From Halapricum desulfuricans (lineage in GTDB: Archaea > Halobacteriota > Halobacteria > Halobacteriales > Haloarculaceae): 64,000 nucleotides of DNA. A program made the translations under genes and the position numbers. Below, piece by piece: positions 18,176-27,182 of the stretch. Position 1 is the stretch's first letter, and every line of letters begins with the position of its first letter. The stretch lies in contig NZ_CP064791.1 of assembly GCF_017094465.1 (NCBI RefSeq), positions 1,550,001-1,614,000 on the forward strand, read 5' to 3'. Under the pieces are notes generated by a model that was given only the letters and a program-made list of their open reading frames with translations, was not told the DNA's origin and ran no database searches.

Positions 18176-19237
18176 ATGGAGACCAGCCATCGGATCGAGA
18201 CCGGGGACGCCCGGTCGCTTTCGACCGTCGCGGACGACTCAGTCGAGTTGGTGGTCACCTCCCCGCCGTATCCGATGATCGAGATGTGGGACGAGCTGTT
18301 CGCCGATCTCGATCCCGACGTGGCCGATCGTCTCGATGCGGGTGACGGCTCCGGGGCCTTCGAACGGATGCACGAGATCCTCGATTCGGTCTGGCGAGAG
18401 CTCCGTCGGGTTCTCGTTGACGGGGGGATCGCGTGTATCAACGTCGGTGACGCGACCCGCAGCATCGGCGGACGATTTCGGGTCTTCCGCAACCACGACC
18501 GGATCAGCGACGCGTTCGAGCGGCTGGGATTCGACCCGCTCCCGGAGATTCTGTGGCGCAAGCCCACGAACTCCGGCGCCAAGTTCATGGGCTCGGGCAT
18601 GGTCCCGCCCAACGCCTACGTCACGCTCGAACACGAGTACGTGCTGGTCTTTCGCAACGGCGAGGACAGCCGCCAGTTCGAGCCGGGCGCACAGCACCGA
18701 TACGACGCGGCGTACTTCTGGGAGGAGCGCAACCGGTGGTTCTCCGACATCTGGACGGACGTGCAGGGCGAGTTACAGCGTCTCGAAAGCGACGACCTCC
18801 GGGAGCGCTCCGGCGCGTTCCCCTTCGAGATCCCCTACCGGCTGATCAACATGTACTCCGTCTACGGTGATACCGTCCTCGACCCGTTCTGGGGGACTGG
18901 AACCACGTCGCTGGCGGCGATGATCGCCGGCCGCAACTCGGTCGGCTACGAACTGAACCCGGAGTTTCAGGCGTTGTTCGACCGGCGCATCGAGAAGCTC
19001 CCTGAACGCTCCAGGGACGTGATAGAGCGCAGACTTCAGGCCCACGCCGATTTCGTCAGCCGGCAGCGCGCCGAAGGCGAGACGTTCGATTACGAGGCCG
19101 AACGCTACGGCTTTCCCGTACGGACGAAACAGGAGCGATCGATCACCTTCTACGAGGCGACGGAGGCGTACAAGACGGGTGAAGGCTACGCTGTCGCTCA
19201 CGAGCCCGTCGAGGACGCGCCGGACACTCGGACCTGA
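18176..19237 (+). CDS. orphan site-specific DNA methyltransferase (N4-cytosine type, probable CTAG methylase)
   Basis: 353 residues. TSPPY at 28-32 is the catalytic motif IV of amino-methyltransferases and DPFWGTGTTSLAA (236-248) is the SAM-binding motif I; this order makes it a beta-class enzyme. Ser in SPPY favours m4C. No restriction endonuclease or specificity gene lies nearby, so it is an orphan. Length, motifs and orphan state agree with the widespread haloarchaeal m4C methylase linked to CTAG; the target is inferred. Confidence 0.85.
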   Translation: METSHRIETGDARSLSTVADDSVELVVTSPPYPMIEMWDELFADLDPDVADRLDAGDGSGAFERMHEILDSVWRELRRVLVDGGIACINVGDATRSIGGRFRVFRNHDRISDAFERLGFDPLPEILWRKPTNSGAKFMGSGMVPPNAYVTLEHEYVLVFRNGEDSRQFEPGAQHRYDAAYFWEERNRWFSDIWTDVQGELQRLESDDLRERSGAFPFEIPYRLINMYSVYGDTVLDPFWGTGTTSLAAMIAGRNSVGYELNPEFQALFDRRIEKLPERSRDVIERRLQAHADFVSRQRAEGETFDYEAERYGFPVRTKQERSITFYEATEAYKTGEGYAVAHEPVEDAPDTRT

Positions 19238-19323
19238 GTGCCGACACGGACGATCGAACGGACTGTCCCGCCATGCCGACCGCTGTCGGCGGTCGATACA
19301 CACGGGAAGCACAGTTGCCCGTA

Positions 19324-20220
19324 TCAGTCGTCGAGATACGTCAAGACACCGCGAACGTTCATCGCGACCTCGCCGCGAACCTTGCGCTCGTCCCAGACGT
19401 CGGGGGCGTCCTCCCGTTCCAGCAGGTGTTCGACGATCTCGTCCGTCTCCCCGAACCGATCGCGAGCGTCCCGCACGTCCGCGACCCACGATTCGAGCCG
19501 GTCGGCGTAGGCCGACAGTCGGCCGTCGGCCGGTGCAGGCCCGAAGTGCGCGTACAGCAGCGTCTCCGGCTCGAGATCCTGGATCATCGCCACGTCTTCG
19601 ATTGCGCCCTCGAGATCGAACTGCGGCGGCGGGCTCGTGGCGTGGATACGGTCGATAGAGGGCGTGTAGACGCCCGCGGCGTCGCCGGTGAAGACGGAAT
19701 CGATCTCGGGAACCTCGAAGACGACCTGATGTGGTGCGTGTCCCGGCGCGTGGTGGGCTCGGAGCGTGTGCGTTCCGAGATCGATCTCGTCGCCGTCGGT
19801 GATCCGTTCGATTCGGTCACCGGGAACCGGTTTCGGCTCGGTGTAGAAGACGATCTGGTCGCCGACGGCTCCCTTCGTACCCTCCCAGAGCCGCTCGGGG
19901 TCGGCCAGGTGTGGGGCACCGATCTCGTGGACGTAGACCTCCGCGTTCGGACACGCCTCAGCGAGGAAGCCAGCCCCGCCGGCGTGATCGAGATGGACGT
20001 GTGTCAGCGCGATCGCGGAAAGCTCGTCGGGCTCGATCCCGGCACTGTCGAGCAGGTCGATGATCCGCTCGTAGTTCGTCCCGATCCCGGTATCGACCAG
20101 GGTGGGACGGTCGTCGTCGATCAGATAGACGGATCCGTACTCCGCGGAGTCGTACATGCCGGTGTCGACGTACCGGATACTCCCGTCGACTGGCACCGTT
20201 GAGACATCGCCGATCGCCAT
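19324..20220 (-). CDS. metallo-beta-lactamase fold hydrolase
   Basis: 298 residues. The metal-binding THVHLDHAGG (His74, His76, Asp78, His79) and further His/Asp ligands (GHAPHQVVF, FTGDAAG, YAHFGP) define the MBL fold. A C-terminal helical region (about 220-298) follows. Probable thioesterase or glyoxalase-II-like hydrolase; the substrate is unknown. It is divergent from the GT87-like gene. Confidence 0.88.
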   Translation of the reverse strand: MAIGDVSTVPVDGSIRYVDTGMYDSAEYGSVYLIDDDRPTLVDTGIGTNYERIIDLLDSAGIEPDELSAIALTHVHLDHAGGAGFLAEACPNAEVYVHEIGAPHLADPERLWEGTKGAVGDQIVFYTEPKPVPGDRIERITDGDEIDLGTHTLRAHHAPGHAPHQVVFEVPEIDSVFTGDAAGVYTPSIDRIHATSPPPQFDLEGAIEDVAMIQDLEPETLLYAHFGPAPADGRLSAYADRLESWVADVRDARDRFGETDEIVEHLLEREDAPDVWDERKVRGEVAMNVRGVLTYLDD

Positions 20221-20384
20221 GTCCGAACGGACGACGCCGTCCGGTGAAAAGCCGCCGGTTTCGAGCGTGTCTGCCTGGGAGGAGCCGAACGACCGCCCGT
20301 CTAGCAGTCGGCGTCCGGTTGATCCCCGTGGGCTACCTGCGAAGAACCGTCAGACCCTTGCCGAACGGGGCCGCCCGTCCCGCC

Positions 20385-21626
20385 ATGGAGTCTCGTCACC
20401 GGGGCGCTCGCGCCGTCTTGCTGGTCGGGATCCTGCTCGGGGTCGGCAATCTGCTGTACGTCCTGGCCGCCAGTCCCGTACACGTCGGGATCGACTATCG
20501 CGTCTATCATCTCGCGGGGAGCGTCGCCCTCGAAGGCGGAAATTTCTATCGAGCCGTCCCCGAGGGCCTGGCGGGGTATTTCCATTACGTCTATCCACCG
20601 ATCACCGTCTTCGGGTTTGTCCCGCTGGCGCTCCTGGGCAGTGAGACGGTCGGGTTCGCCGTCCACACCGTCCTGACAGTGCTCGTGGGACTTGCCGCGG
20701 TGTGGCTGCTCGTCCGATACATCGAGCGAGTCAGCGATACTCGCCTCCCGTGGCTCGATCGAGGTCTGATCGCGGCCTTCGTCGTCGGATCGGTCCACTC
20801 GATGTCCTCGCTGTTTTTCGGGCAGGTCAACCACCATCTTGTGGCCGCGCTGGTGGTGGGCTTCCTCGCGCTCGACGCCGACAGGGAGACGCTCGCCGGC
20901 GTCGCGTTCGGGTTCGCGGCGTTTCTGAAGGTGTTTCCGGCGGCTGTCGGGCTCTGGTTGCTCCGCCGGCGGGCCTGGCGTGCGATTGCCGCGGCCGTGA
21001 GTTTCGCCGCCGCCGGCTTCGTCGCCGGAATCGTCGTCTTCGGGCCGGATCTGACGGTCGCGTACGTCGAGCGCGCGCTCGTACCGCGGCTCTCTACCGG
21101 CGAGTTCGCGGGCGGTCTCGACCCGGGCGCGACGTATCTGACGATCCGGCGACCGATTTCAGTGTTGCTACCGACCGTCGATCCGGCGCTGTACAGCGTG
21201 CTCGCGGGGCTCGTGCTCGCGCCCCCAGTGGCGTATCTCTACCGGACGATCGAGGACCGCGAGGACCGACTCGTCTCGATCATGGGGACGATGGTCGCAA
21301 TCCTGCTGTTCTTCCCGTCGTATCCGCTTTACTTTGTGATCCTCTACTTCCCGCTGATCCCCTTACTGTATCTGCTTGCAGGCGGGCGACCGCGGCAGTT
21401 GCTACTTGCCGGCGCACTCGTTTCTTCGATCGCCATCCGCTACGACGATCTTCAGACCGCGTTCGCGCTCCTCGGTGAGACACCCGAGTCGCTCCTGACT
21501 GTGCTCCGTCCGATACTAACGTTCGTGACGCCCGGTCTTCTCGGCACGCTCCTCATCCTCGCGGCCTGTCTGCTTCAGCGTCGTCGCAAACACGGTCCAC
21601 AGTTCCGTTTTCGGAGACTGGCGTGA
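20385..21626 (+). CDS. GT87/DUF2029-type polyprenol-dependent glycosyltransferase-like membrane protein
   Basis: 413 residues with about ten membrane helices. The early extracytoplasmic loop has GIDYRVYHLAGSVALEGGNFY, matching the catalytic Asp region of GT-C family 87 (DUF2029), then HYVYPPITVFGFVPLALLG. Family members use polyprenyl-phospho-sugars, e.g. mannose. The frame is open 62 codons upstream but that part is Arg-rich and unlike protein, so the start is MESRHRGARAV (20385). Confidence 0.8.
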   Translation: MESRHRGARAVLLVGILLGVGNLLYVLAASPVHVGIDYRVYHLAGSVALEGGNFYRAVPEGLAGYFHYVYPPITVFGFVPLALLGSETVGFAVHTVLTVLVGLAAVWLLVRYIERVSDTRLPWLDRGLIAAFVVGSVHSMSSLFFGQVNHHLVAALVVGFLALDADRETLAGVAFGFAAFLKVFPAAVGLWLLRRRAWRAIAAAVSFAAAGFVAGIVVFGPDLTVAYVERALVPRLSTGEFAGGLDPGATYLTIRRPISVLLPTVDPALYSVLAGLVLAPPVAYLYRTIEDREDRLVSIMGTMVAILLFFPSYPLYFVILYFPLIPLLYLLAGGRPRQLLLAGALVSSIAIRYDDLQTAFALLGETPESLLTVLRPILTFVTPGLLGTLLILAACLLQRRRKHGPQFRFRRLA

Positions 21627-21678
21627 ACACGGCCGGCGAAAGGGTTATTGCGATGTGAGTAAATATTTGAAAGTGACT

Positions 21679-22773
21679 ATGTCTCAGGTATTCAAGTCGC
21701 CGGCGGCGTACGTACAGGGACGTGGCGTTGCCGACGAGATCGGCACACACGCAGTCTCGCTGGGTGAGAACGCGCTGTTGCTCGCCGACGAGATCGTCCT
21801 CGGACTCGTCGAGGACCGCGTGCTGGGCAGTCTCGAAGACGCCGGGATGGACGCGAGTTCGGTCGAATTCCAGGGCGAGGCCTCCGAGGCCGAGGTCGAC
21901 CGGATCACAGAGATCGTTCGCGACCGCGGCGCCGACGTCGTCATCGGCGCGGGTGGCGGCAAGGCTCTGGACACCGCCAAGGCCGTTCGGGAGAACCTCG
22001 AAGGCGGGGCGATGGTGTCGATGCCGACTGTCGCCTCGACCGACGCGCCGACGAGTGCGCTGTCAGTCATCTACAGCGAACACGGCGAGTTCGAGGAGTA
22101 CTGGTTCTACAACGAGCACCCGGATCTTGTGCTGGTCGACACCGACGTCGTCTCGGACGCGCCGACACGGTTCTTCCGGTCCGGAATCGCCGACGGACTC
22201 GCCACCTGGTTCGAGGCCGACGCAACCGATCGCTCGGACGGCGACAACGTCGTCGGCGGCAAGCCGACGCGCGCCGGCCACCGCCTGGCCAGCCTCTGTT
22301 ACGAGACGCTGCGCGAACACGGCCAATCCGCGGTCGACGCGGTCGAGCGCGACGCCGTCACCGAGAGCGTCGAGGCCGTCACCGAGGCGAACACGCTATT
22401 GAGCGGGCTGGGCTTCGAGAGCGGCGGGCTTGCGGCAGCCCACTCGATCCACAACGGACTGACCCAGCTCGAAGCCACCCACGACGCGACCCACGGCGAG
22501 AAGGTCAACATCGGAACGATCACACAGCTCGTCCTCGAAGGTCGCGAGGACGCCTTCATCGAGGATTACGTCGAGTTCTCCCGGGAGATCGGTCTGCCGG
22601 TCGCGCTGTCCGATATCGGCCTGGACGACCCCACCGACGAGCAGCTCGACGTCGTCGCCGAAGCCGCCTGTGACCCCGAGGAGACGATCCACAACCAGCC
22701 CTTCGAGGTCACCCCGCCGATGGTCCGCGACGCCCTGAAGACCGTCGACGAGATCGCCGAACGCGTTCGATAG
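21679..22773 (+). CDS. gldA: glycerol dehydrogenase
   Basis: 364 residues of the Fe/Zn-dependent polyol dehydrogenase family, oxidising glycerol to dihydroxyacetone with NAD. Motifs are SPAAYVQGRGV at the start, GAGGGKALDTAKAV (about 94-107), PTVASTDAPTSALSVIY (about 115-131), and the metal ligands Asp in GIADGLATWFEA and His in AAHSIHNGL and ATHGEKVNIG. Glycerol-1-phosphate dehydrogenase is related, but the DAPTSALSVIY pattern is that of GldA. A TATA-like TAAATATTT lies at 21660-21668. Confidence 0.88.
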   Translation: MSQVFKSPAAYVQGRGVADEIGTHAVSLGENALLLADEIVLGLVEDRVLGSLEDAGMDASSVEFQGEASEAEVDRITEIVRDRGADVVIGAGGGKALDTAKAVRENLEGGAMVSMPTVASTDAPTSALSVIYSEHGEFEEYWFYNEHPDLVLVDTDVVSDAPTRFFRSGIADGLATWFEADATDRSDGDNVVGGKPTRAGHRLASLCYETLREHGQSAVDAVERDAVTESVEAVTEANTLLSGLGFESGGLAAAHSIHNGLTQLEATHDATHGEKVNIGTITQLVLEGREDAFIEDYVEFSREIGLPVALSDIGLDDPTDEQLDVVAEAACDPEETIHNQPFEVTPPMVRDALKTVDEIAERVR

Positions 22774-22847
22774 CCACACTCCCATTCCGTTCTCCGATTT
22801 TTCCGTCTCCTGTCACGAAAGTGTCCGAACACACCCGCCTATTTATC

Positions 22848-22864
22848 ATATTAGATCATAATAT
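22848..22864. promoter_or_regulatory. perfect 17-bp palindrome in the alcohol dehydrogenase promoter
   Basis: ATATTA-GATCA-TAATAT overlaps the 3' end of the TATA box (TTTATCATA, 22842-22850) and ends 10 bp before the ATG at 22875. A second small palindrome GTGTCCGAACAC is at 22821-22832. Both could be operators. Confidence 0.55.
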
Positions 22865-22874
22865 ATAGTGAGCC

Positions 22875-23918
22875 ATGAGAGCAGCACGACTCCACGAGTA
22901 TACCGAGAACATGAGCGAGGGGCTGACGATCGACGAGATCGACCGGCCGGAGATAACGCGGTCGGACGAAGTGATCGTCGAGGTAGAGGGCGCGGGCTGG
23001 TGTCAGACGGACAATCACATCATCGAGGGGATGTGGGAACAGTACGTTCCCCAGTCGCTGCCGATGACGCTCGGACACGAGAACGCCGGGATCGTCGCCG
23101 AGACAGGTGAGGAGGTCGAGATCGTCGAGGAGGGCGATCCGGTCATCTGTCACCCGGTCCAGACCTGTGGGACCTGCCGGGCCTGCCGGCAGGGCGAGAC
23201 GATGTACTGCGAGAACCAGTCGTTCAACGGGTTGTCGATGGCTGACGGCGGCTTCGCGGATTACCTGCTGACGAACGAGCGGGCAGTCATCCCGCTCCCG
23301 GACGGCGTCGATCCGACCGACATCGCGCCCCACGCCGACGCGGGGATCACCGCTTACCACGCCGCGAAGAAGGCCGTCAGGAAGCTGAATCCGGGCGATC
23401 ACGCCGTCATCGTCGGGATCGGTGGCCTGGGCCACATCGGCGTCCAGGTCGTCGACGCGATGAGTGCCGCGCAGATCACGGCCGTCGATCTCAAGGACTC
23501 CGCACTCGAACTGGCCGAAGAAGGCGGGGCCGACCACCTCGTCAATCCCGAAAAAGAGGACGTCCGGGAGTTCGTCGATAGCGTCACCGACGGGACGGGC
23601 GCCGCGCAGGTGCTGGACTTCGTCGGCGCGGACGTGACCACGGAGTACGCACCCGACATCACCGCGGCCGGCGGCGACCACCACATCATCGGCTACGGCG
23701 GGCATATCCACGAACCCGCGCAGGCGCTGGTCAACGGCGAGTTTTCCTACGTGGGCAACATCGTCGGCCAGTACACCGAACTCCAGGAACTGGTCGCACT
23801 GGTCGAACAGGGCGACGTCGACTTGCACACCAGTCGCTACGATCTCGAGGAGGTCAACACGGTCGCCGAGAAGCTCGAACACCGCGAGATCGACGGGCGC
23901 GCGGTCATCACGCCCTGA
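22875..23918 (+). CDS. adh: zinc-dependent alcohol dehydrogenase
   Basis: 347 residues of the medium-chain dehydrogenase family. Catalytic Zn ligands are Cys43 (GAGWCQTD) and His68-Glu69 (GHE). Structural Zn is held by Cys98, Cys101, Cys104 and Cys112. The Rossmann motif GIGGLGHIG is near 176-184, followed by AVDLKDS, which favours NAD(H). With gldA just upstream it may act in alcohol or aldehyde turnover, but the two have separate promoters. Confidence 0.9.
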   Translation: MRAARLHEYTENMSEGLTIDEIDRPEITRSDEVIVEVEGAGWCQTDNHIIEGMWEQYVPQSLPMTLGHENAGIVAETGEEVEIVEEGDPVICHPVQTCGTCRACRQGETMYCENQSFNGLSMADGGFADYLLTNERAVIPLPDGVDPTDIAPHADAGITAYHAAKKAVRKLNPGDHAVIVGIGGLGHIGVQVVDAMSAAQITAVDLKDSALELAEEGGADHLVNPEKEDVREFVDSVTDGTGAAQVLDFVGADVTTEYAPDITAAGGDHHIIGYGGHIHEPAQALVNGEFSYVGNIVGQYTELQELVALVEQGDVDLHTSRYDLEEVNTVAEKLEHREIDGRAVITP

Positions 23919-23991
23919 GCTCCCGTCTTTTCTCCTCAGCGGTGGCGCGCGCTACCGACAGATCCGTGTGCCTGGCCAGGGTAGCGCCACC

Positions 23992-25116
23992 ATGGAACTG
24001 ATCTGCTCGGACTGCGATCGGACGTACCCCGCGGACGGCCCCTGGCGATGTGAGTGTGGCCGCCCCCTCGAGTTCGCGGAGCGCCCCGTACCCGACGGGA
24101 GTCCACCGGCGACGCTCGATCGCGACGACGGCCTGTGGGTCTTTTCGGATCTTCTGCCCGTCGAACGGCGGGTCTCGCTCGGCGAGGGTTGGACGCCGCT
24201 GGTCGACGGCGACGAGTGGGGAGTGCAGTTCAAACTCGAATCGATCTTCCCAACCGGGAGCTTCAAGGACCGCGGCGCGGCGACGACCATCTCCCGTGCA
24301 CTCGGACAAGGGGCCGATCGGGTCGTCGAGGACTCCTCGGGCAACGCCGGCCTGGCGATCGCGACCTACGCCGCACGTGCGGGGATCGACGCCGAGATAT
24401 TCGTGCCCGCGGACGCCAAGCCGGGCAAACTTCGGGCGATCGAGCGGACCGGGGCGACGCTCAGGCGGATCGAAGGCACCCGCCGGGATGTCACAGACGC
24501 CTGCATCGACGCCGTCGAGTCGGGCGTCACCGAACGGAGTGAGGGGAAGTCAAGCGAGTCGGGCGACGCATACTACGCAAGCCACGCCTGGGACCCCGCC
24601 TTCTTCGCCGGGACTGCGACCGTCGCCTTCGAGATCGCGGCCCAGCGCGGCTGGTCGGCGCCCGACGCGTTCGTGACGCCGCTGGGTCACGGAACGCTGT
24701 TTCTGGGTGCGTATCGCGGCTTCCAAACCCTGTATGAGGCGGGCTGGATCGACTCGATGCCGCGGTTGCTCGGCGCGCAGGCCGCCGGCGTCGCACCGAT
24801 CGTCGAGGCGCTGGACGGCGACTCTAATCCGGGTGCCGGCGAGCGAAACGACGCCGCCGACGGGATCCAGATCACCGAACCGGCGCGGGGAGAGCAGATC
24901 GTCGAAGCGATCGAGGCGACCGACGGCGACGCCGTGGCGGTCGGGACCGGCGCGACCCAACGCGAACACGACCGTCTCGCTCGGGCCGGATTCCACGTCG
25001 AGCCGACCTGTGCCACGGCGACTGTCGCGCTCGACCGGTTCCGGGATCGGGGTGCGATCGACGACAAAGACGACGTGGTCGTGGCACTGACCGGGAGCGG
25101 CCTGAAAACCTCGTAG
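23992..25116 (+). CDS. threonine synthase paralogue (PLP-dependent), with short internal insertion
   Basis: 374 residues. A small Zn-ribbon-like start (Cys5, Cys8, Cys20, Cys22) precedes a fold-type II PLP core. PLP Lys92 is in TGSFKDRGA, phosphate is bound near SSGNAG (115-120) and the C-terminal loop is VALTGSGLK. It resembles threonine synthase, but residues 179-191 (VTERSEGKSSESG) look like a 13-residue insertion coded by DNA bounded by an 11-bp direct repeat. Threonine synthase or a related lyase; the exact reaction is uncertain. Confidence 0.8.
   Translation: MELICSDCDRTYPADGPWRCECGRPLEFAERPVPDGSPPATLDRDDGLWVFSDLLPVERRVSLGEGWTPLVDGDEWGVQFKLESIFPTGSFKDRGAATTISRALGQGADRVVEDSSGNAGLAIATYAARAGIDAEIFVPADAKPGKLRAIERTGATLRRIEGTRRDVTDACIDAVESGVTERSEGKSSESGDAYYASHAWDPAFFAGTATVAFEIAAQRGWSAPDAFVTPLGHGTLFLGAYRGFQTLYEAGWIDSMPRLLGAQAAGVAPIVEALDGDSNPGAGERNDAADGIQITEPARGEQIVEAIEATDGDAVAVGTGATQREHDRLARAGFHVEPTCATATVALDRFRDRGAIDDKDDVVVALTGSGLKTS
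24516..24565 (+). repeat. 11-bp direct repeat flanking an in-frame palindrome remnant
   Basis: CGAGTCGGGCG occurs at 24516-24526 and 24555-24565, 39 bp apart (13 codons). The interval holds GAACGGAGTGA (24532-24542), which fits the RARCGNAGYGA loop; the flanking stem is weak (TCACC/GGGGA). Confidence 0.55.
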
Positions 25117-25169
25117 GGCCACACTGACCGATCTTGGCCCACTCACTGCGCGATCTGCCGGGAATTCGA

Positions 25170-26648
25170 CTATCCGAGGAACTGTCGGACCTGGGCGGCC
25201 CGGACGACCCCGGCCCGGATCGCGTCGCCGTCTTCGCGCTCCAGTGCGTCGATGACATCGTCGGTCGCCGCACGGTGTCGCGGATCGAAATCGACGTCGA
25301 CCAGATCGAGCCCCGCCGTCGCGCGCTCCTCGTCCAGCGGCAGGATCAGTTGTGAGCGAGGGTTGTAGTACCGTGCGGCGTCTTCGAGCGTCTCGAAGAA
25401 CCGCGGGAACGCCTCCTCGACGAACGCGATGTCCTCCTCCGAGAGGCCAGCCAGCCCCATCAGCGTCGGCGGGAAGCCGATGCTGTACAACGTCGCGGTG
25501 TAGGTGATCGCCCGCGGGAGTTGCATCTCGCCGACCTCACGGGAGTACCCGAACAGCCCCACGTGGAGCTTCCGGGCCCGCCGTTTGGGCGTGTACTCGG
25601 CGATCCGGTTGACCAGCGGCGCGACCTGCTCGACTTGCTCGGCGTAGACCTCCTCGACGGCGTCGACGACCTCCAGCGCGCGTTCCTCGTCGATGCGTTT
25701 CTCGTGTCGACTCTCCGGTGCCGATCGGAGCGTCTCGATCGCCCCCTGGACCGTCTCGATCGGGTAGTCGTACTTGAACGCCGACTGGACGGTGAAGGTC
25801 TCGACCTCCGGCCACGCGTCGAGGGTTTCCTCGACGGTCGTCGGCGAGAGGTTGCCCCGAAACGGCGCAGAACCGGCACCGAGCATCGGATAAATCTCGA
25901 TTCCTTCTTCCTCGGCCATGTCGTACAGCCGCTGCATCGTGACCTTGTTGATGAGGTCCGCCGACAGTGACCCGTAATTGAGTGCCGGGTCCGAACGCGC
26001 CAGGAAGACCCGCTGGGTGTCGATATCGCGGCCCTCGACGTACCCGCGGATGATCTCGTCGGCTGCGAGCATGTGCTTGCGCTCCTCGATCAGCGGGATG
26101 ACGTTGATCGAGTTCGGTCGGAACTCCCCGACCCATTCCGAGACCGTTCGATCCTCTAGCAAGTATTCGTCGCCCTTGCCGACCACGAACTGCTCGTAGT
26201 AGTCGTGGACGGCGTTGAGCTGATCGGCGTCGGTCACCATCGGAATGATGACCTCGAAGATCGGCGGGACAACCTGCTCGTCGTGTTCATCGTAGAACAG
26301 CTCCGCGGCGTCGTACGACCGCGGGATGCTCTCGAGAATCTCCAGCAGAATCTTCGCCTCTGCTTCCTCGATGTCGGGGTTCGGCCCGCGAACCGTCAGC
26401 CGGGCGTCCCCGCCCAGCTTCGAGTCGAGGAAGTACTGATCGAACCGCGACAGTAGCTTCTTGACCGCGTACTCGTCGCCCTCCTTGCCCTCGAAGTCCC
26501 ACATCTGCTCGTCGGCTCCGAGATGCGAGTACGCGTAGTACGCCTCCTGGATCTCGTCTTCGCCCTCTATCACGTCCCCCTCTGCGAAGAACGGAACCGT
26601 CGCGTTGTCCGGGTGTTGTGTGCTGAGTACGCGCGGTGGATCCGGCAT
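25170..26648 (-). CDS. ppcA: archaeal-type phosphoenolpyruvate carboxylase
   Basis: 492 residues, about half the length of the bacterial enzyme. It makes oxaloacetate from PEP and bicarbonate to refill the TCA cycle. Family signatures include STQHPDNATVPFF at the start, EVIIPMVTDADQL, RVFLARSDPALNYGSLSADLINK, PMLGAGSAPFRGNLSP and the C-terminal LDEERATAGLDLVD. A TATA box (minus TATATAATT) at 26668-26676 lies about 24 bp before the ATG, so the mRNA is probably leaderless. Confidence 0.93.
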   Translation of the reverse strand: MPDPPRVLSTQHPDNATVPFFAEGDVIEGEDEIQEAYYAYSHLGADEQMWDFEGKEGDEYAVKKLLSRFDQYFLDSKLGGDARLTVRGPNPDIEEAEAKILLEILESIPRSYDAAELFYDEHDEQVVPPIFEVIIPMVTDADQLNAVHDYYEQFVVGKGDEYLLEDRTVSEWVGEFRPNSINVIPLIEERKHMLAADEIIRGYVEGRDIDTQRVFLARSDPALNYGSLSADLINKVTMQRLYDMAEEEGIEIYPMLGAGSAPFRGNLSPTTVEETLDAWPEVETFTVQSAFKYDYPIETVQGAIETLRSAPESRHEKRIDEERALEVVDAVEEVYAEQVEQVAPLVNRIAEYTPKRRARKLHVGLFGYSREVGEMQLPRAITYTATLYSIGFPPTLMGLAGLSEEDIAFVEEAFPRFFETLEDAARYYNPRSQLILPLDEERATAGLDLVDVDFDPRHRAATDDVIDALEREDGDAIRAGVVRAAQVRQFLG

Positions 26649-26772
26649 ATATTACTGTTTCTCGAACAATTATATAGCAGTTTCTATACTACGTATCTCT
26701 CGAAGGCACAACCGGTTGCACAGGCCGCGGACAGCGACACAGTAATCGGTGTCTAGCCCTCAGTGTACGTGT

Positions 26773-26988
26773 ATGGAACAGAACGTCGGTTCCCTTGATA
26801 AGAGCGTTCGTATCGCTATCGGTGCGATCGCCGGAATTGTGTCGCTTGCAATACTGGGTGGACAGATCGGTCTGCCGGAGATTGCGTCACCAGTCCTGGG
26901 TATCGTCGCAGTTATGATGCTCGGGACGGCGCTGACTGGCACCTGTGGGTTGTACTCGGTGCTCGGTATCGACACCTGCTCGGTGTGA
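26773..26988 (+). CDS. YgaP-like DUF2892 membrane protein
   Basis: 71 residues: MEQNVGSLDKSVRIAIGAIAGIVSL starts with the conserved NVGxxDRxxR-like pattern, then two membrane helices (about 12-31 and 36-57) and a C-terminal GTCGLYSVLGIDTC. Function is unknown; such proteins often accompany rhodanese domains. The frame is open 8 codons upstream, but the ATG at 26773 gives the family start. A structured repeat module follows its stop. Confidence 0.85.
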   Translation: MEQNVGSLDKSVRIAIGAIAGIVSLAILGGQIGLPEIASPVLGIVAVMMLGTALTGTCGLYSVLGIDTCSV

Positions 26989-27002
26989 TCGGCGCCAGCT
27001 GC

Positions 27003-27179
27003 GTTTTACTGCGTCGGGTGCGCTCCCGGTGGTCGCGCACCACTCTCTGTTCACGGCGACCTCGCCGTCGTTCGCACGGCCAGTGGGATCTTCAGTCTCG
27101 CCCGGTTTACAAAAACGTGGGGCAAAACGTCCTGCTGGCTCCCGACAGTCGCCAGCACTGAAACCGGTTTCGGCCGTAT
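27003..27179 (+). repeat. structured intergenic module, copy C
   Basis: It shares ordered blocks with the copies at 36491-36625 (minus) and 49031-49268: CTGCGTCGGGT, then a hairpin (GGTGCGC/GCGCACC), CCACTC, ACAAAAACGTGGGG, a hairpin (TGCTGGC/GCCAGCA), CTGAAACC and GCCGTAT. It lies downstream of the DUF2892 gene in the same direction and ends 3 bp before the convergent tiaS stop. Confidence 0.65.
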
Positions 27180-27182
27180 AGG

